Shown: piece after piece, positions 45,030 to 58,719 of the stretch
How positions within the stretch are numbered: the stretch's first letter is position 1
Layout of the letters: each line of letters opens with the position of its first letter
From: Limonium bicolor
Taxonomy: Eukaryota > Streptophyta > Magnoliopsida > Caryophyllales > Plumbaginaceae
NCBI GenBank assembly: GCA_023374045.1
Contig: CM041776.1
Coordinates: 136,837,296 to 136,901,295, forward strand
Reading direction: 5' to 3'
DNA length: 64,000 bases
The notes under the pieces: generated by a model
What the model saw: only the letters and a program-made list of their open reading frames with translations
Told to the model about the DNA's origin: nothing
The model's database searches: none
Translations under genes and position numbers: made by a program

Positions 45030-46133
45030 ACAATCAATTCAGATTCCATCCACATTAGAACTCAAGGTCTAAAATAATATTTATTACTTATACCACACAA
45101 CATGTCTTAGCATGTATATCAAACAGAAATACCTTTTCCATCTCTCCATGGGTTCGAATCCCACGTTGAGTACATATACACTGTGATCCCGCAGAACCCG
45201 GTCGCGATGGACACCTTCCGGTCCCCGTTCCTTTGGGAGATCAAAACATTCACTTAATTTTTAACATATATACTTCTCATGCCACCGGTCCGAAGACAAA
45301 GGCTCATGCGTCCTCAGCTCGTGAGCAAGTACTACAAAAATATTCTTTACTAGGTTAAGTATAAGAGAATCCTTTATTCAAAATATTAATCGATTGTTTG
45401 AAAACACCAATTGAAAATCCTTTTGAAAACACAACACAACTCCAAGTCCAACTTATGCTCTTTGCTTCTTTCTTAACGTGGTTATTTGTGTCCACTTACA
45501 AGGAGCTTCTAGAGTCATCCAACCCTGATGTGATCAGCATCAGTGTTGAACTATCCTTCCACCCCAATTTGTGTTCGGCTTCCCTTGATCTCATGATAAT
45601 CAAGTTTCACCTCCCACTTCATTTTCAATCAACAACTAATTCAAGCATATCCCATTTCCTATCTTTGAATCCTTCTAGTCATAATCATAACATCTCCAAG
45701 GGATAGAACTCCGTCTATCAATCATCATCCAAATCCAACTTAATTCAAGTTACCTAGGGAATTGAATTCTCACTAGCTTCTATGTCGGTTTCTTACCTCT
45801 CCGTAAATCACAACACTGTGTATATATACATATTTTTTTCAAAATACAATACACGGTTTACATTTATACACCGTCGGGGTTTTAGTTCCCCGGGAGTTTC
45901 TTTACTCCCTTACACTTGTACCTTCACACACAACCGTTAACAAAATACACACACCTATCACAATGGCATTCGCATCTTTTGTGCGCAATTACCACAATTT
46001 AAGCACGAATGAATGCGTATGTTTATATAACACACGCGCCAACCATCATAGCAAATCATTTTTGTGCTATGCACAACATAGTTCACGTACACTTGTACGC
46101 TAAAACACACTAAGCGGCTTTACGCTCTACCCC

Positions 46134-46161
46134 CCTTAAAAGGGATTACGCCCACGTAATC
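46134..46161 (-). other. X1 internal polypurine-like motif and hairpin, region 1
   Basis: Minus strand: hairpin GATTACG-TGGG-CGTAATC (46161-46144) then CCTTTTAAGGGGGGTAGA. It lies 1.4 kb upstream of the true tract, as in X2. Confidence 0.65.
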
Positions 46162-49100
46162 AATCACTGAACATTAGCTTAAAATGTTCTGCCGTCGTGA
46201 AGTGTTTTAACTTCCACGCGGTCTATTACACAATGGATTCTGATTATAGGATCTTAACCATATTAGCGGTTTAGTTCCTAAACCAAGAATTCTCATTGGA
46301 GTTTGCTTTAACTCTTAGTTGGTTTCGATTCTGGCCTGTGAGGCTTCTCGACATTAATAATTAGCCATTCACTCATGTTCACCATGTACATTCAACACTT
46401 GAATCACTGGCTCACTAGTTTCTGCTGTGAAACTCTAATAACTGTAGAGCTTAATTGCCCCATTTGTTATTCTTACTGTATTGTACATCCCCAATTGTCA
46501 CCTTCATCTTGGTAACAATGGTTTCTCAACCGACGCATGGTATCTCTTACCCTGAGCGAAATCGGTGAGTTTCACAAATTTCCATCCACTTCTCTCACAA
46601 CCTACTGCGTAAACTACTATGTAATTCACAATGATTGACTTGCTTCTACCGACTTACTGTCGGTTGAGATTGAGCTACTACCTAATGTGTAGTGCTCTCT
46701 CAGTTATTTGCAACATTTAGGGTATATTCCATACCGATATTTGGTAGTTAGTGCTACTGTGTTAATCATATCTCCACATTTGGTTTTGTACAAGTACTCT
46801 TTATTGGTGCGGCCTTGCATTTCCTATGCAACGACCATTATAACATTATTCCTCCACAATAAACATGTTTCCAATTCCTAGCTATCCCACTCGATCATTA
46901 CTGCGCAAGTGCAATACCAAAACACTCAGTCATACAGAGTGCAGAGGCGTAAACTCTTGACAGTAAATCTCTTATGCGATTGCCATAGGAATTCACACTG
47001 AGTTCCTCATCACATAGTATCTACCACTGGCTTATTGCCCAGTCTGTTTAACATTGCTCATCTTGCATCTCTATTAAGTTTAACTCATAACTGGTCTTAT
47101 CTGCCACATTATTATTCAGCAACACTTATACAACGGTCGCTTACTGCGCACCGTGCTTATTGTATAACATAACACTAACTTACACGGTATTTACTGTCAC
47201 ATTATCTTCCACGCATATACTTACATTATTCACACTAGGGTTCGTCATTCATTTGGATGACTACCGAATGCTCTTTGAGCATTGATCTTTCGAGTCACAA
47301 GCCGGCATTATTCAGCTCGGTGTCTCACTTTATACACACATACTACTAAGCCAACTGCTCTCTTTCAATAATAACATCGTCCATCCTTAACATATTTCTT
47401 GAGCTTGGTTCACATAACTACCGCTCCTGCGGTCTCACAATATTGAGAGGTATCCCCACTCTTAATGCAGTGGTTCGTTCGCCGCTCTACTTACTTGTAC
47501 AACACATACTTCTGCAACCGACCACATTTACATAAGACAAGTTGTTGTGGCTTATAAGCCTTACTGTCACGATTCCTTCGTCGTTTAATCCGAGTAACTG
47601 ATTCAACTCTTGGGTTTCAATTTTATTGCTTTATCCAACAATGTTTAATCCAGACACCCCTCAAGGATTGCTCCTGGGTGTTATTAAATATGCCATTACA
47701 TTTAGCTTGCACTTATGGTTACATTTAGTAACTACGCCTTTTCACTTTCTTAGCTGGGTATTCGTTCCAGCTATCATGTTTTATCCCTGAAGATTCTTAA
47801 AACATATCCAATGTCTTTATATAACAGTCGGTGCACTTCGCACCTCCTGACTCTCAAATATTTCCTTGAACAAATTTACCAATTCCTTTAGTCTTGTTAA
47901 CTTAACTGGGTCCTTCCACTTCAACCATTCGTGGTCATCTTTAGCTCTCTCTCTTTTTTTTGACTTTCACTGCTGACCGTAGAACGGAGTCGACTACTTC
48001 CCGTGTTCAGGACTCTACTCGTATACATATGTGGGGTACCCTACTGATACATTACTACTTACCCAACTAACCCTTAAGTGGGTCTGTCAGGCCCACAAGC
48101 TCCTATCGGAGTGCGGTCGTCCCACATTTCAGTTGGTACACTCGTAGTGTCCGTCACATGCCTAGGTGAAGTATTCTGTTGTCAACTCCCTTATATAGTC
48201 CCATGACAATATTTATTCCATGCTTCCCGAACTTAATCGAGGGAAAGTTTATCCATTGTTGTATCTTTATCAACTGCCCTTGGTTTTACTGGTTTGGTTT
48301 AAAAGAAGGTTGGAAAGAAGTGTTGGTTTGAAAGAAAATTTGGTTTGAAAAGAAAGGGTTTGAATAAATTTGGGTTTAAAAGAAAATTTTCATGGTTTCA
48401 CAACATCTTCTTACCTTAACCATGTCTAGCTTCTTGCTGACTGGTGTACTTCCAATTACAATGGTCAGGCTAACAGGCCCTTCCACTGTTATGACGATCA
48501 CATTTAACTATCTAGTACTTTACCAAGTACTTGTAGTGGTTATAAATTTCCTGAACAGCCCTGTTATAGCAGCACTTGCTATGGCAAGTGCGCCATGCTA
48601 ACTGGCTATCGGTTTAACACATACCGGTTGTGGTATTGTTTTTACCCGCACTGTCATCAGTGGCCTTGTTGGCCCTCACTGATCTTACTGTCTTGACAAT
48701 AACTCCTCTAGGTGGCTTCTCACTGTTTTCACATGATAATCATCAACTAGGGTGTTTCCCATTCTGGGAGACCCCTTTTACTTAGTATTGTATCCTCTTT
48801 GTAGCCCGTTCCACGTATTTGTCGTGGTTACTGAGACTTGTCTCTTGTTTGGGCACCACGTTGTAGTTCCTTATCGGTTGGTATACCGTTGATGTATTAT
48901 TCATCAACTGCGGTCCCGTAGACACGCGTCTCGGGTTTTATTAATCTACTTCTTGCCTGTTGCACGATTAGTGCGTTGCAAGCTGGTTATTCTCGACTGC
49001 TCGGCATGTCGACCCAGGTTGCCGGAAATTCTATTCTTCTATACACAAGATTCTTCATTCTTCACTATTAATGCGGTTAACATTATTCAGGTGGAAACCG

Positions 49101-49404
49101 TCTCCGGGATTCCCACCTTTCGGGATCTACCGTATGACAGGTTCTCCATACCTTTAAAGGTACTTAATAACAGCCAGATCGGGTATTCCCGAGTATGAGA
49201 GGACTTTCATCTCTCTGGCATTGTTTCCCCAAGTTATATACAGGGATTGTGGAGGGCGGGAAGGATATAGTAGGTTTCCAGTATTCACTGGTAGTTCCTT
49301 ACTAGCGTATCTCTCACGCTATCACTCAACCCTTACCCCAAAGTACTAAAATCCTAACTCGGTACTTCCTAAGCTCGGTAATTCAGTCACCAGAGCGATA
49401 CTTC

Positions 49405-49416
49405 GCTCTGATACCA
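49405..49416 (-). other. X1 primer-binding site, internal region 1
   Basis: The minus strand reads TGGTATCAGAGC, the initiator-Met tRNA site, five bases inside LTR-B. Confidence 0.9.
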
Positions 49417-49421
49417 CTTTT

Positions 49422-52400
49422 TGTAACACCCCATCCAACATTAACACACTTACAATAAACTGCAGCGGAAAAACAAACCTCATCACATTACTTAACTCGT
49501 TGGTGTTACACGCCGTTAGCCACCCACGTGGCTAACAAGGCTAATACATGTACTTTGTATCGGTCTGATGGACTAGACTCCCGAGCAACTACACGTTACA
49601 TTTGCTTCCCTTAACAACAACCCTATACTTTATACATTCCAACCGTACCAAGTATTTACAAACTAATGCCGATAACAATTTCGGTCTTACTACGCCTACA
49701 ATGCTTACGCCATTTAAATGGCTACCCATGTATAAACATCTACCCCGTCCTACTCTCGAACGGCTTCCAGCTCCTTGTACCTGAAATAGAAAAGGAGAGA
49801 AAGGGTGGCCCCCAAGGGGCTCAGCACCTTTGCTGGTATGGTAATCCCGCAGCCCACATGCTACCGGGCCACGCACAACTAATTGTCGTCTTAGCATGCA
49901 GTTGATTATATTTAAATCATGCATACAAACCATAAACACACAACACTTTGCATACACCCAACAATAGGGCTCATCATATATCCAACACATCCACACTTAA
50001 CAAATCATCCAATGATTCCTTTAACCTTAGAGTGGCTCTCCTCTAAAACGGAGCTACTTCCTTAATGAACGACACGTACCCATTAATCGGGTTATCCTTA
50101 AACGCCTCTTGTCACAAACTGGGATTCATTTCCATGATCCACACACTCCATATCCTACAACATATCTCATCCCTCACATAACAAAACATAACAAAACCTT
50201 TCTTGTTTCGGCGTACACATGATAACATCGCATTCATTTTAAACACCTAACGTATACATATCATAGCATAGCAAGGGAAATTGCCTAGCACAATAACAAC
50301 ACAAAACACCATAAGGTCGGTTCACACAAGGAACCTTCCACCATAGTTAGTATACATAGTGAGCCTAGAGATTAATGCCAATCTCATGCTAAGCTCGTTA
50401 CCAACCTCGTTACCGTCCAGTTATATCGAACGGTTAACTTAAACCCAAGGTGTGTCGGATATAGTAATCCCAAGCACACCGAAATAACATTTGTATGCCC
50501 CTGTGGCCCGACGTGAGTCAGTAACTAGCTTTGGATAAGCTAAGGGAAGGTCGAAACCAAATTGGAATACAACCTATACATACACCAAGAGAGCCGAACC
50601 GGATATGACATCGACTCCCGTCCTCACACGCGTGGCCGGAACAACCGGACTCCTCACCCCCCCATTAGTACATATATACTTATAAATAAGTAGTTAGAGA
50701 TCCATTATGGATCCTACCACATCCACACACCATATGGTATCATAACCGAGTTAAGCACACAAGGGAGGTTCACACACTTGCAAACAACAACAATATCCAA
50801 CTAACTCACACATAGCCGTGGTTAGAACGTTCCCAAGGTTTGGGTCGTTAACTCCGAATACCGATCTCTCATGTGTTCCTAGATTTGGTTAGCTAAGGTT
50901 TAACACATATTTGAGGTTAAATGGTATCGGAGGCCAAATTCGCCACATAAATGAATTACTATAAAGTCATTACATGTCTTAATCTTACAGGGTGGCAAAC
51001 ACTCAGAAAAACACATTGGCATACAAGCCGGTGTAATCCGGTAGGACACAGGTTGCAAGAAAAATACCTGTCACCGGAGTCCACTTTACCACGTCCATTT
51101 ATGTTCCTCGAGTAATTCTCGAACAACTGATAACATTACACGTATTTTTTTAACATCGGGGTAACATGATTGTTTAAAGTCTAATGCTTATAACTCTCCC
51201 CGTTAACTTAGTTAAATAACTTGGCATTTTTAACTTGTTTTACCTTTACATTTTAATACAATTTTCACCCACTTAATTGTCATTAAAACTCACCTAACAT
51301 GTCCTTAACAACTTTATAAATCATTACCTATCAATCCCCATCATTACATATCATTTTATAACCTTAAACAACATTTTTGGTCCGACCGACCTTACCGACC
51401 GAACTTGTCCAAGTTCGGTCCATTCCAGAACACATTTCCGTCAAAATTTTCTACTCCGACCGACCTTGTAAGTTCGGTCGCATGTTCGGTCTATTCCCGA
51501 GAGTTTCTTCCCTTTGAAAATTTAGCCTGACCGAACTTGCCAAGTCCGGTCCTATGTTCGGTCGATTCCAGTAACTCAATCTGTACACAAGATACAAGCC
51601 CGACCGACCTTGCAAGTCCGGTCCCCAAGGTCGGTCCATTCCAGAAGCCAATTCTCGCAGGGTAAACTGGGCTCGACCGAACTTGCAAGTTCGGTCGCAA
51701 GTTCGGTCTGCCCCAGACCTTTGTTTTCCTTTTCACATTCAACTCCAAACTTCACCCCATATAACCTAGTACCCCCTAACCTCATTTGGGCACTTCAAAC
51801 ACACCTTAAGACATCCTTAAACACTCATAAAACTCATTTTCCAATTCCTTAAGCCTTTACTTATATCTTCACAAAATTCCTAACACTTACAATGTTTTCT
51901 CCTAGTCTCCAAGTGGTGTTTCATACCTATGATAACTACTATCTCAAAATACTTTCTCTCTCATTTTAACATCATCTTTCAAGCATCATTTCCTACCATC
52001 AACTCCTTATGTCATTTCTTGAAATCCTTTTTCAAGTTCACACTTTCTCCTTATTTTACCAAAGTTTGCCTAAGTCTTTACCTAAGTCCAAAATGCCTTT
52101 GGTACATACTAAAACCTCAAGATCATGCCTAAGTCCTTGTTACACTCTAGAGCACTTCCTAGTTCATCAAAGTCCTTTAAAACATCTTGAACTCCTTATG
52201 CATTTCCTAAATTTCGACATAGGTTCTCTTGTATATACTCACATCCAAACACTTAGGTTTTTACCTTATTTCATTCAAGAACACCTAAAATCCATCAAAC
52301 ACATTTTTATACACAAACTTCACACATTTAGCACTACATCACAATATAGTGCATAACTTAAATTGCTTGGCACTCAGGCCCTTAAATAACATGGCTCTTA

Positions 52401-54035
52401 GGCCCTTAAATTGCATAAACCTTAAACACTGAATTTCCACATAAATAATGCCTTTGACCTGCAAATACACCCAACAATACATATGCCCTTAATAAACTCC
52501 TTGAGAGCATTTCACTAGGTCATTCACCTTTGGCTCCTTAGATCATTTTAACAAGCAATATAGGCTCATTTCTCCTAAGGCATTATACCACATTAGGTTA
52601 GTATGTTTACCTCTTTTCCACACAAACTTCTTTCTTGTTTCCTTATAAAACCGGTAAGGCATTTCATTCCTTGTCAACAACTAAACATATACCAACATTG
52701 AAATGAGTATATAAGCTTTAAGCTTCATCTCATTGTAAACCCTAGTTACATATATTGTTTTAACACATCAAGGTAATTGTTTTACCTTTGAATGGAAAGA
52801 GAGCTTGAATGAGTATCAAGAGAGGACTCCTCCTAGCCCTTGGAAGATTCAAATGAAGCTAAAACAAGACAAGAGAAGACACCATTACTAGGTGCATTTT
52901 CGGCCAACACCAAAAATGAAGGAAATGGAGTTTTCTTTGGTTTTTCCTTACCTTGAAGCAAAGGTGATCAACAAGGCATAAAAATATAAGCTCAAGCTCC
53001 TCCCATGGAAGTTCTCCTTGGCACCGAAAAGGTGGTTTTGATGATTTGAAAAGACAATGTTGTAGAGCTTGCTCCAACTAAGAGAACGGTAGTCTCGGAA
53101 TTAAATTCGGAGCATGGAGTCATAAGTTACAAGTGAAGGAAGATGAAGAATGAGATGGTTCTGTTGGAAACCGATGGAGAGAGGAGGAAGAAGACGTTGG
53201 AAGTGAAGGGAAATGAGAGAATGAAGATAAAACTTGCTTTTGGAGATATTTAAGCTAAAAGCAAATAGTACTTTTGCTTTGTCATTACTTAACTTATTTA
53301 TTTGTTCAATGTGGTGAGTCACACATGAAACCGGCCCCTTATATCACCTAGGGGTATAATAGTCTTTGTTGACCAATTAAATTACTTATAACCACATATG
53401 TTACAAACTAGCTTATTAAAGTTACTATTCATGAAAACAAGGCACATAGAAGTGAAATTTTTGATTTCCCATGATATAGACATCCAAATGTGATACTATA
53501 TAGTACACATACATATTTAAGAGTAATGATGGACATTTAGCCATTCAAACTCATTTACAAGACAATTTTTCAAAACGTGCTTTAAGACTCCTTAAAGCAC
53601 TTTTTGTGTTCTAACTTGTTTTCAAGCTTGGTTTTCTTTGGTAATTGGTTTAATATGTTCATTAACATATTTATAAGGCATAGGTATGACCATTAGGTCT
53701 TATACAAATTTATTCCAAGCTTAGAGCACATTTTAGCCCATATTGACCTTAAGGTATTTATTTTGTTTTGTTTGGTTTCATTGTCTACCAAGGTTTCCTA
53801 AGGACTTAATTAGCCTTATAAAATCATAATTAAATATTATTTAGTCTTGGTAGGCTCCTTGGGTCCTAACCAAGTTCACTCCTAGCTTAGAGCACGTTTT
53901 TGCTCAAACCGTGTCTTAGTGTTTTATTGTGTTTTACCATGGTTAAATGGTTCCTTGGTGTTTCTAAGACACTCTTTAGCCTTTAAATACCACAGTTTAA
54001 CATTTAAACAACATACCAAGGTTTGGGGTATTTCA
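49422..54035 (-). repeat. X1 LTR-B (middle, shared LTR)
   Basis: This 4,614-bp LTR acts as 5' LTR for the internal region on its left and as 3' LTR for the one on its right. At nearly every site where A differs from C that I compared, B agrees with C. Confidence 0.9.
51380..51708. repeat. five-unit three-arm palindrome array, LTR-B
   Basis: Units start at 51380, 51458, 51529, 51602 and 51675 (spacing 78, 71, 73, 73). Arms are GACCGA(A/C)CTTG on the left and variants of AAGTTCGGTC on the right; where one arm has GACC (CAAGGTCGGTC), its partner has CCGACCTTG. Confidence 0.9.
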
Positions 54036-54036
54036 A

Positions 54037-54072
54037 TCTACCCCCCTTAAAAGAACTTCGTCCTCGAAGTTC
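54037..54072 (-). other. X1 polypurine tract and hairpin, internal region 2
   Basis: Identical motif and hairpin (54072-54053) next to LTR-B. Confidence 0.85.
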
Positions 54073-54155
54073 ACATTTCCCACGCATCATTGGACTAGAA
54101 TACGGGAATTACTTCTAAAACAAACTTCCATAACCAAACACACCATACACCAAAA

Positions 54156-54330
54156 CCTCAGACTTAACGGTCCGGGTACATATCCACATCCATACATAAA
54201 ATATCATACTCACATGGTAACCTCGGACTTAATGGTCCGGTACCTTCACCACACTTGCACTTACATAATATCCCTCAGACTCTTAGGTCTGGGTGACATA
54301 ACCACATTTGGACTCGTAGGCCCGGGTAAC
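54156..54330. repeat. four short hairpins, X1 internal region 2
   Basis: Copy of the array at 44854 with one G missing in the second tail (GGTCCGGTACC). Confidence 0.6.
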
Positions 54331-55423
54331 ACAATCAATTCAGATTCCATCCACATTAGAACTCAAGGTCTAAAATATTTATTACTTATACCACACAACA
54401 TGTCTTAGCATGTATATCAAACAGAAATACCTTTTCCATCTCTCCATGGGTTCGAATCCCACGTTGAGTACATATACACTGTGATCCCGCAGAACCCGGT
54501 CGCGATGGACACCTTCCGGTCCCCGTTCCTTTGGGAGATCAAAACATTCACTTAATTTTTAACATATATACTTCTCATGCCACCGGTCCGAAGACAAAGG
54601 CTCATGCGTCCTCAGCTCGTGAGCAAGTACTACAAAAATATTCTTTACTAGGTTAAGTATAAGAGAATCCTTTATTCAAAATATTAATCGATTGTTTGAA
54701 ACACCAATTGAAAATCCTTTTGAAAACACAACACACACCTCCAAGTCCAACTTATGCTCTTTGCTTCTTTCTTAACGTGGTTATTTGTGTCCACTTACAA
54801 GGAGCTTCTAGAGTCATCCAACCCTGATGTGATCAGCATCAGTGTTGAACTATCCTTCCACCCCAATTTGTGTTCGGCTTCCCTTGATCTCATGATAATC
54901 AAGTTTCACCTCCCACTTCATTTTCAATCAACAACTAATTCAAGCATATCCCATTTCCTATCTTTGAATCCTTCTAGTCATAATCATAACATCTCCAAGG
55001 GATAGAACTCCGTCTATCAATCATCATCCAAATCCAACTTAATTCAAGTTACCTAGGGAATTTAATTCTCACTAGCTTCTATGTCGGTTTCTTACCTCTC
55101 CGTAAATCACAACACTGTGTATATATACATATTTTTTTCAAATACAATACACGGTTTACATTTATACACCGTCGGGGTTTTAGTTCCCCGGGAGTTTCTT
55201 TACTCCCTTACACTTGTACCTTCACACACAACCGTTAACAAAATACACACACCTATCACAATGGCATTCGCATCTTTTGTGCGCAATTACCACAATTTAA
55301 GCACGAATGAATGCGTATGTTTATATAACACACGCGCCAACCATCATAGCAAATCATTTTTGTGCTATGCACAACATAGTTCACGTACACTTGTACGGTA
55401 AAACACACTAACGGCTTTACGCT

Positions 55424-55458
55424 CTACCCCCCTTAAAAGGGATTACGCCCACGTAATC
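55424..55458 (-). other. X1 internal polypurine-like motif and hairpin, region 2
   Basis: Same arrangement as at 46134-46161, hairpin at 55458-55441. Confidence 0.65.
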
Positions 55459-58400
55459 AATCACTGAACATTAGCTTAAAATGTTCTGCGGTCGTGAAGT
55501 GTTTTAACTTCCACGCGGTCTATTACACAATGGATTCTGATTATAGGATCTTAACCATATTAGCGGTTTAGTTCCTAAACCAAGAATTCTCATTGGAGTT
55601 TGCTTTAACTCTTAGTTGGTTTCGATTCTGGCCTGTGAGGCTTCTCGACATTAATAATTAGCCATTCACTCATGTTCACCATGTACATTCAACACTTGAA
55701 TCACTGGCTCACTAGTTTCTGCTGCGAAACTCTAATAACTGTAGAGCTTAATTGCCCCATTTGTTATTCTTACTGTATTGTACATCCCCAATTGTCACCT
55801 TCATCTTGGTAACAATGGTTTCTCAACCGACGCATGGTATCTCTTACCCTGAGCGAAATCGGTGAGTTTCACAAATTTCCATCCACTTCTCTCACAACCT
55901 ACTGCGTAAACTACTATGTAATTCACAATGATTGACTTGCTTCTACCGACTTACTGTCGGTTGAGATTGAGCTACTACCTAATGTGTAGTGCTCTCTCGG
56001 TTATTTGCAACATTTGGGGTATATTCCATACCGATATTTGGCAGTTAGTGCTACTGTGTTAATCATATCTCCACATTTGGTTTTGTACAAGTACTCTTTT
56101 ATTGGTGCGGCCTTGCATTTCCTATGCAACGACCATTATAACATTATTCCTCCACAATAAACATGTTTCCAATTCCTAGCTATCCCACTCGATCATTACT
56201 GCGCAAGTGCAATACCAAAACACTCAGTCATACAGAGTGCAGAGGCGTAAACTCTTGACAGTAAATCTCTTATGCGATTGCCATAGGAATTCACACTGAG
56301 TTCCTCATCACATAGTATCTACCACTGGCTTATTGCCCAGTCTGTTTAACATTGCTCATCTTGCATCTCTATTAAGTTTAACTCATAACTGGTCTTATCT
56401 GCCACATTATTATTCAGCAACACTTATACAACGGTCGCTTACTGCGCACCGTGCTTATTGTATAACATAACACTAACTTACACGGTATTTACTGTCACAT
56501 TATCTTCCACGCATATACTTACATTATTCACACTAGGGTTCGTCATTCATTTGGATGACTACCGAATGCTCTTTGAGCATTGATCTTTCGAGTCACAAGC
56601 CGGCATTATTCAGCTCGGTGTCTCACTTTATACACACATACTACTAAGCCAACTGCTCTCTTTCAATAATAACATCGTCCATCCTTAACATATTTCTTGA
56701 GCTTGGTTCACATAACTACCGCTCCTGCGGTCTCACAATATTGAGAGGTATCCCCACTCTTAATGCAGTGGTTCGTTCGCCGCTCTACTTACTTGTACAA
56801 CACATACTTCTGCAACCGACCACATTTACATAAGACAAGTTGTTGTGGCTTATAAGCCTTACTGTCACGATTCCTTCGTCGTTTAATCCGAGTAACTGAT
56901 TCAACTCTTGGGTTTCAATTTTATTGCTTTATCCAACAATGTTTAATCCAGACACCCCTCAAGGATTGCTCCTGGGTGTTATTAAAATATGCCATTACAT
57001 TTAGCTTGCACTTATGGTTACATTTAGTAACTACGCCTTTTCACTTTCTTAGCTGGGTATTCGTTCCAGCTATCATGTTTTATCCCTGAAGATTCTTAAA
57101 ACATATCCAATGTCTTTATATAACAGTCGGTGCACTTCGCACCTCCTGACTCTCAAATATTTCCTTGAACAAATTTACCAATTCCTTTAGTCTTGTTAAC
57201 TTAACTGGGTCCTTCCACTTCAACCATTCGTGGTCATCTTTAGCTCTCTCTCTTTTTTTTTGACTTTCACTGCTGACCGTAGAACGGAGTCGACTACTTC
57301 CCGTGTTCAGGACTCTACTCGTATACATATGTGGGGTACCCTACTGATACATTACTACTTACCCAACTAACCCTTAAGTGGGTCTGTCAGGCCCACAAGC
57401 TCCTATCGGAGTGCGGTCGTCCCACATTTCTGTTGGTACACTCGTAGTGTCCGTCACACGCCTAGGTGAAGTATTCTGTTGTCAACTCCCTTATATAGTC
57501 CCATGACAATATTTATTCCATGCTTCCCGAACTTAATCGAGGGAAAGTTTATCCATTGTTGTATCTTTATCAACTGCCCTTGGTTTTACTGGTTTGGTTT
57601 AAAAGAAGGTTGGAAAGAAGTGTTGGTTTGAAAGAAAATTTGGTTTGAAAAGAAAAGGGTTTGAATAAATTTGGGTTTAAAAGAAAATTTTCATGGTTTC
57701 ACAACATCTTCTTACCTTAACCATGTCTAGCTTCTTGCTGACTGGTGTACTTCCAATTACAATGGTCAGGCTAACAGGCCCTTCCACTGTTATGACGATC
57801 ACATTTAACTATCTAGTACTTTACCAAGTACTTGTAGTGGTTATAAATTTCCTGAACAGCCCTGTTATAGCAGCACTTGCTATGGCAAGTGCGCCATGCT
57901 AACTGGCTATCGGTTTAACACATACCGGTTGTGGTATTGTTTTTACCCGCACTGTCATCAGTGGCCTTGTTGGCCCTCACTGATCTTACTGTCTTGACAA
58001 TAACTCCTCTAGGTGGCTTCTCACTGTTTTCACATGATAATCATCAACTAGGGTGTTTCCCATTCTGGGAGACCCCTTTTACTTAGTATTGTATCCTCTT
58101 TGTAGCCCGTTCCACGTATTTGTCGTGGTTACTGAGACTTGTCTCTTGTTTGGGCACCACGTTGTAGTTCCTTATCGGTTGGTATACCGTTGATGTATTA
58201 TTCATCAACTGCGGTCCCGTAGACACGCGTCTCGGGTTTTATTAATCTACTTCTTGCCTGTTGCACGATTAGTGCGTTGCAAGCTGGTTATTCTCGACTG
58301 CTCGGCATGTCGACCCAGGTTGCCGGAAATTCTATTCTTCTATACACAAGATTCTTCATCTTCACTATTAATGCGGTTAACATTATTCAGGTGGAAACCG

Positions 58401-58702
58401 TCTCCGGGATTCCCACCTTTCGGGATCTACCGTATGACAGGTTCTCCATACCTTTAAAGGTACTTAATAACAGCCAGATCGGGTATTCCAGTATGAGAGG
58501 ACTTTCATCTCTCTGGCATTGTTTCCCCAAGTTATATACAGGGATTGTGGAGGGCGGGAAGGATATAGTAGGTTTCCAGTATTCACTGGTAGTTCCTTAC
58601 TAGCGTATCTCTCACGCTATCACTCAACCCTTACCCCAAAGTACTAAAATCCTAACTCGGTACTTCCTAAGCTCGGTAATTCAGTCACCAGAGCGATACT
58701 TC

Positions 58703-58714
58703 GCTCTGATACCA
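58703..58714 (-). other. X1 primer-binding site, internal region 2
   Basis: Same TGGTATCAGAGC motif, five bases inside LTR-C. Confidence 0.9.
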
Positions 58715-58719
58715 CTTTT

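Larger units (their letters stand above)
44734..49421 (-). other. X1 internal region 1 (non-autonomous, decayed pol)
   Basis: This 4,688-bp region carries a primer site at its right end and a polypurine tract at its left end. No frame exceeds about 100 codons, and the longer ones are on the antisense strand. A pol remnant is visible on the minus strand near 46306-46262 (PMRILGLGTKPLIW, compare VPLRILDTETK in X2), placed just before the internal polypurine-like motif, as in X2. Between that motif and the LTR lie 1.4 kb of untranslated sequence with small hairpins. No gag was recognised. Confidence 0.75.
54036..58719 (-). other. X1 internal region 2 (near-identical copy)
   Basis: This 4,684-bp region has the same layout as region 1. 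I noted about twenty differences, mostly single-base substitutions and one-base length changes, for example TTGGTAGTTAG (46741) versus TTGGCAGTTAG (56037). The low divergence indicates a recent duplication. Confidence 0.85.

Noticed and set aside
45130..45175. tRNA gene suggested by a T-arm-like word
   Set aside because: No acceptor, D or anticodon stems can be formed with neighbouring sequence.
45398..45706. 102-codon plus-strand frame preserved in both X1 internal copies (also 54754-55005)
   Set aside because: It is antisense to the element, matches no family, and is preserved only because the copies are recent; its start differs between copies.
48392..48601. 69-codon frame identical in both X1 internal regions (57693-57902)
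   Set aside because: Short, antisense, no recognisable domain; identity reflects recent duplication.
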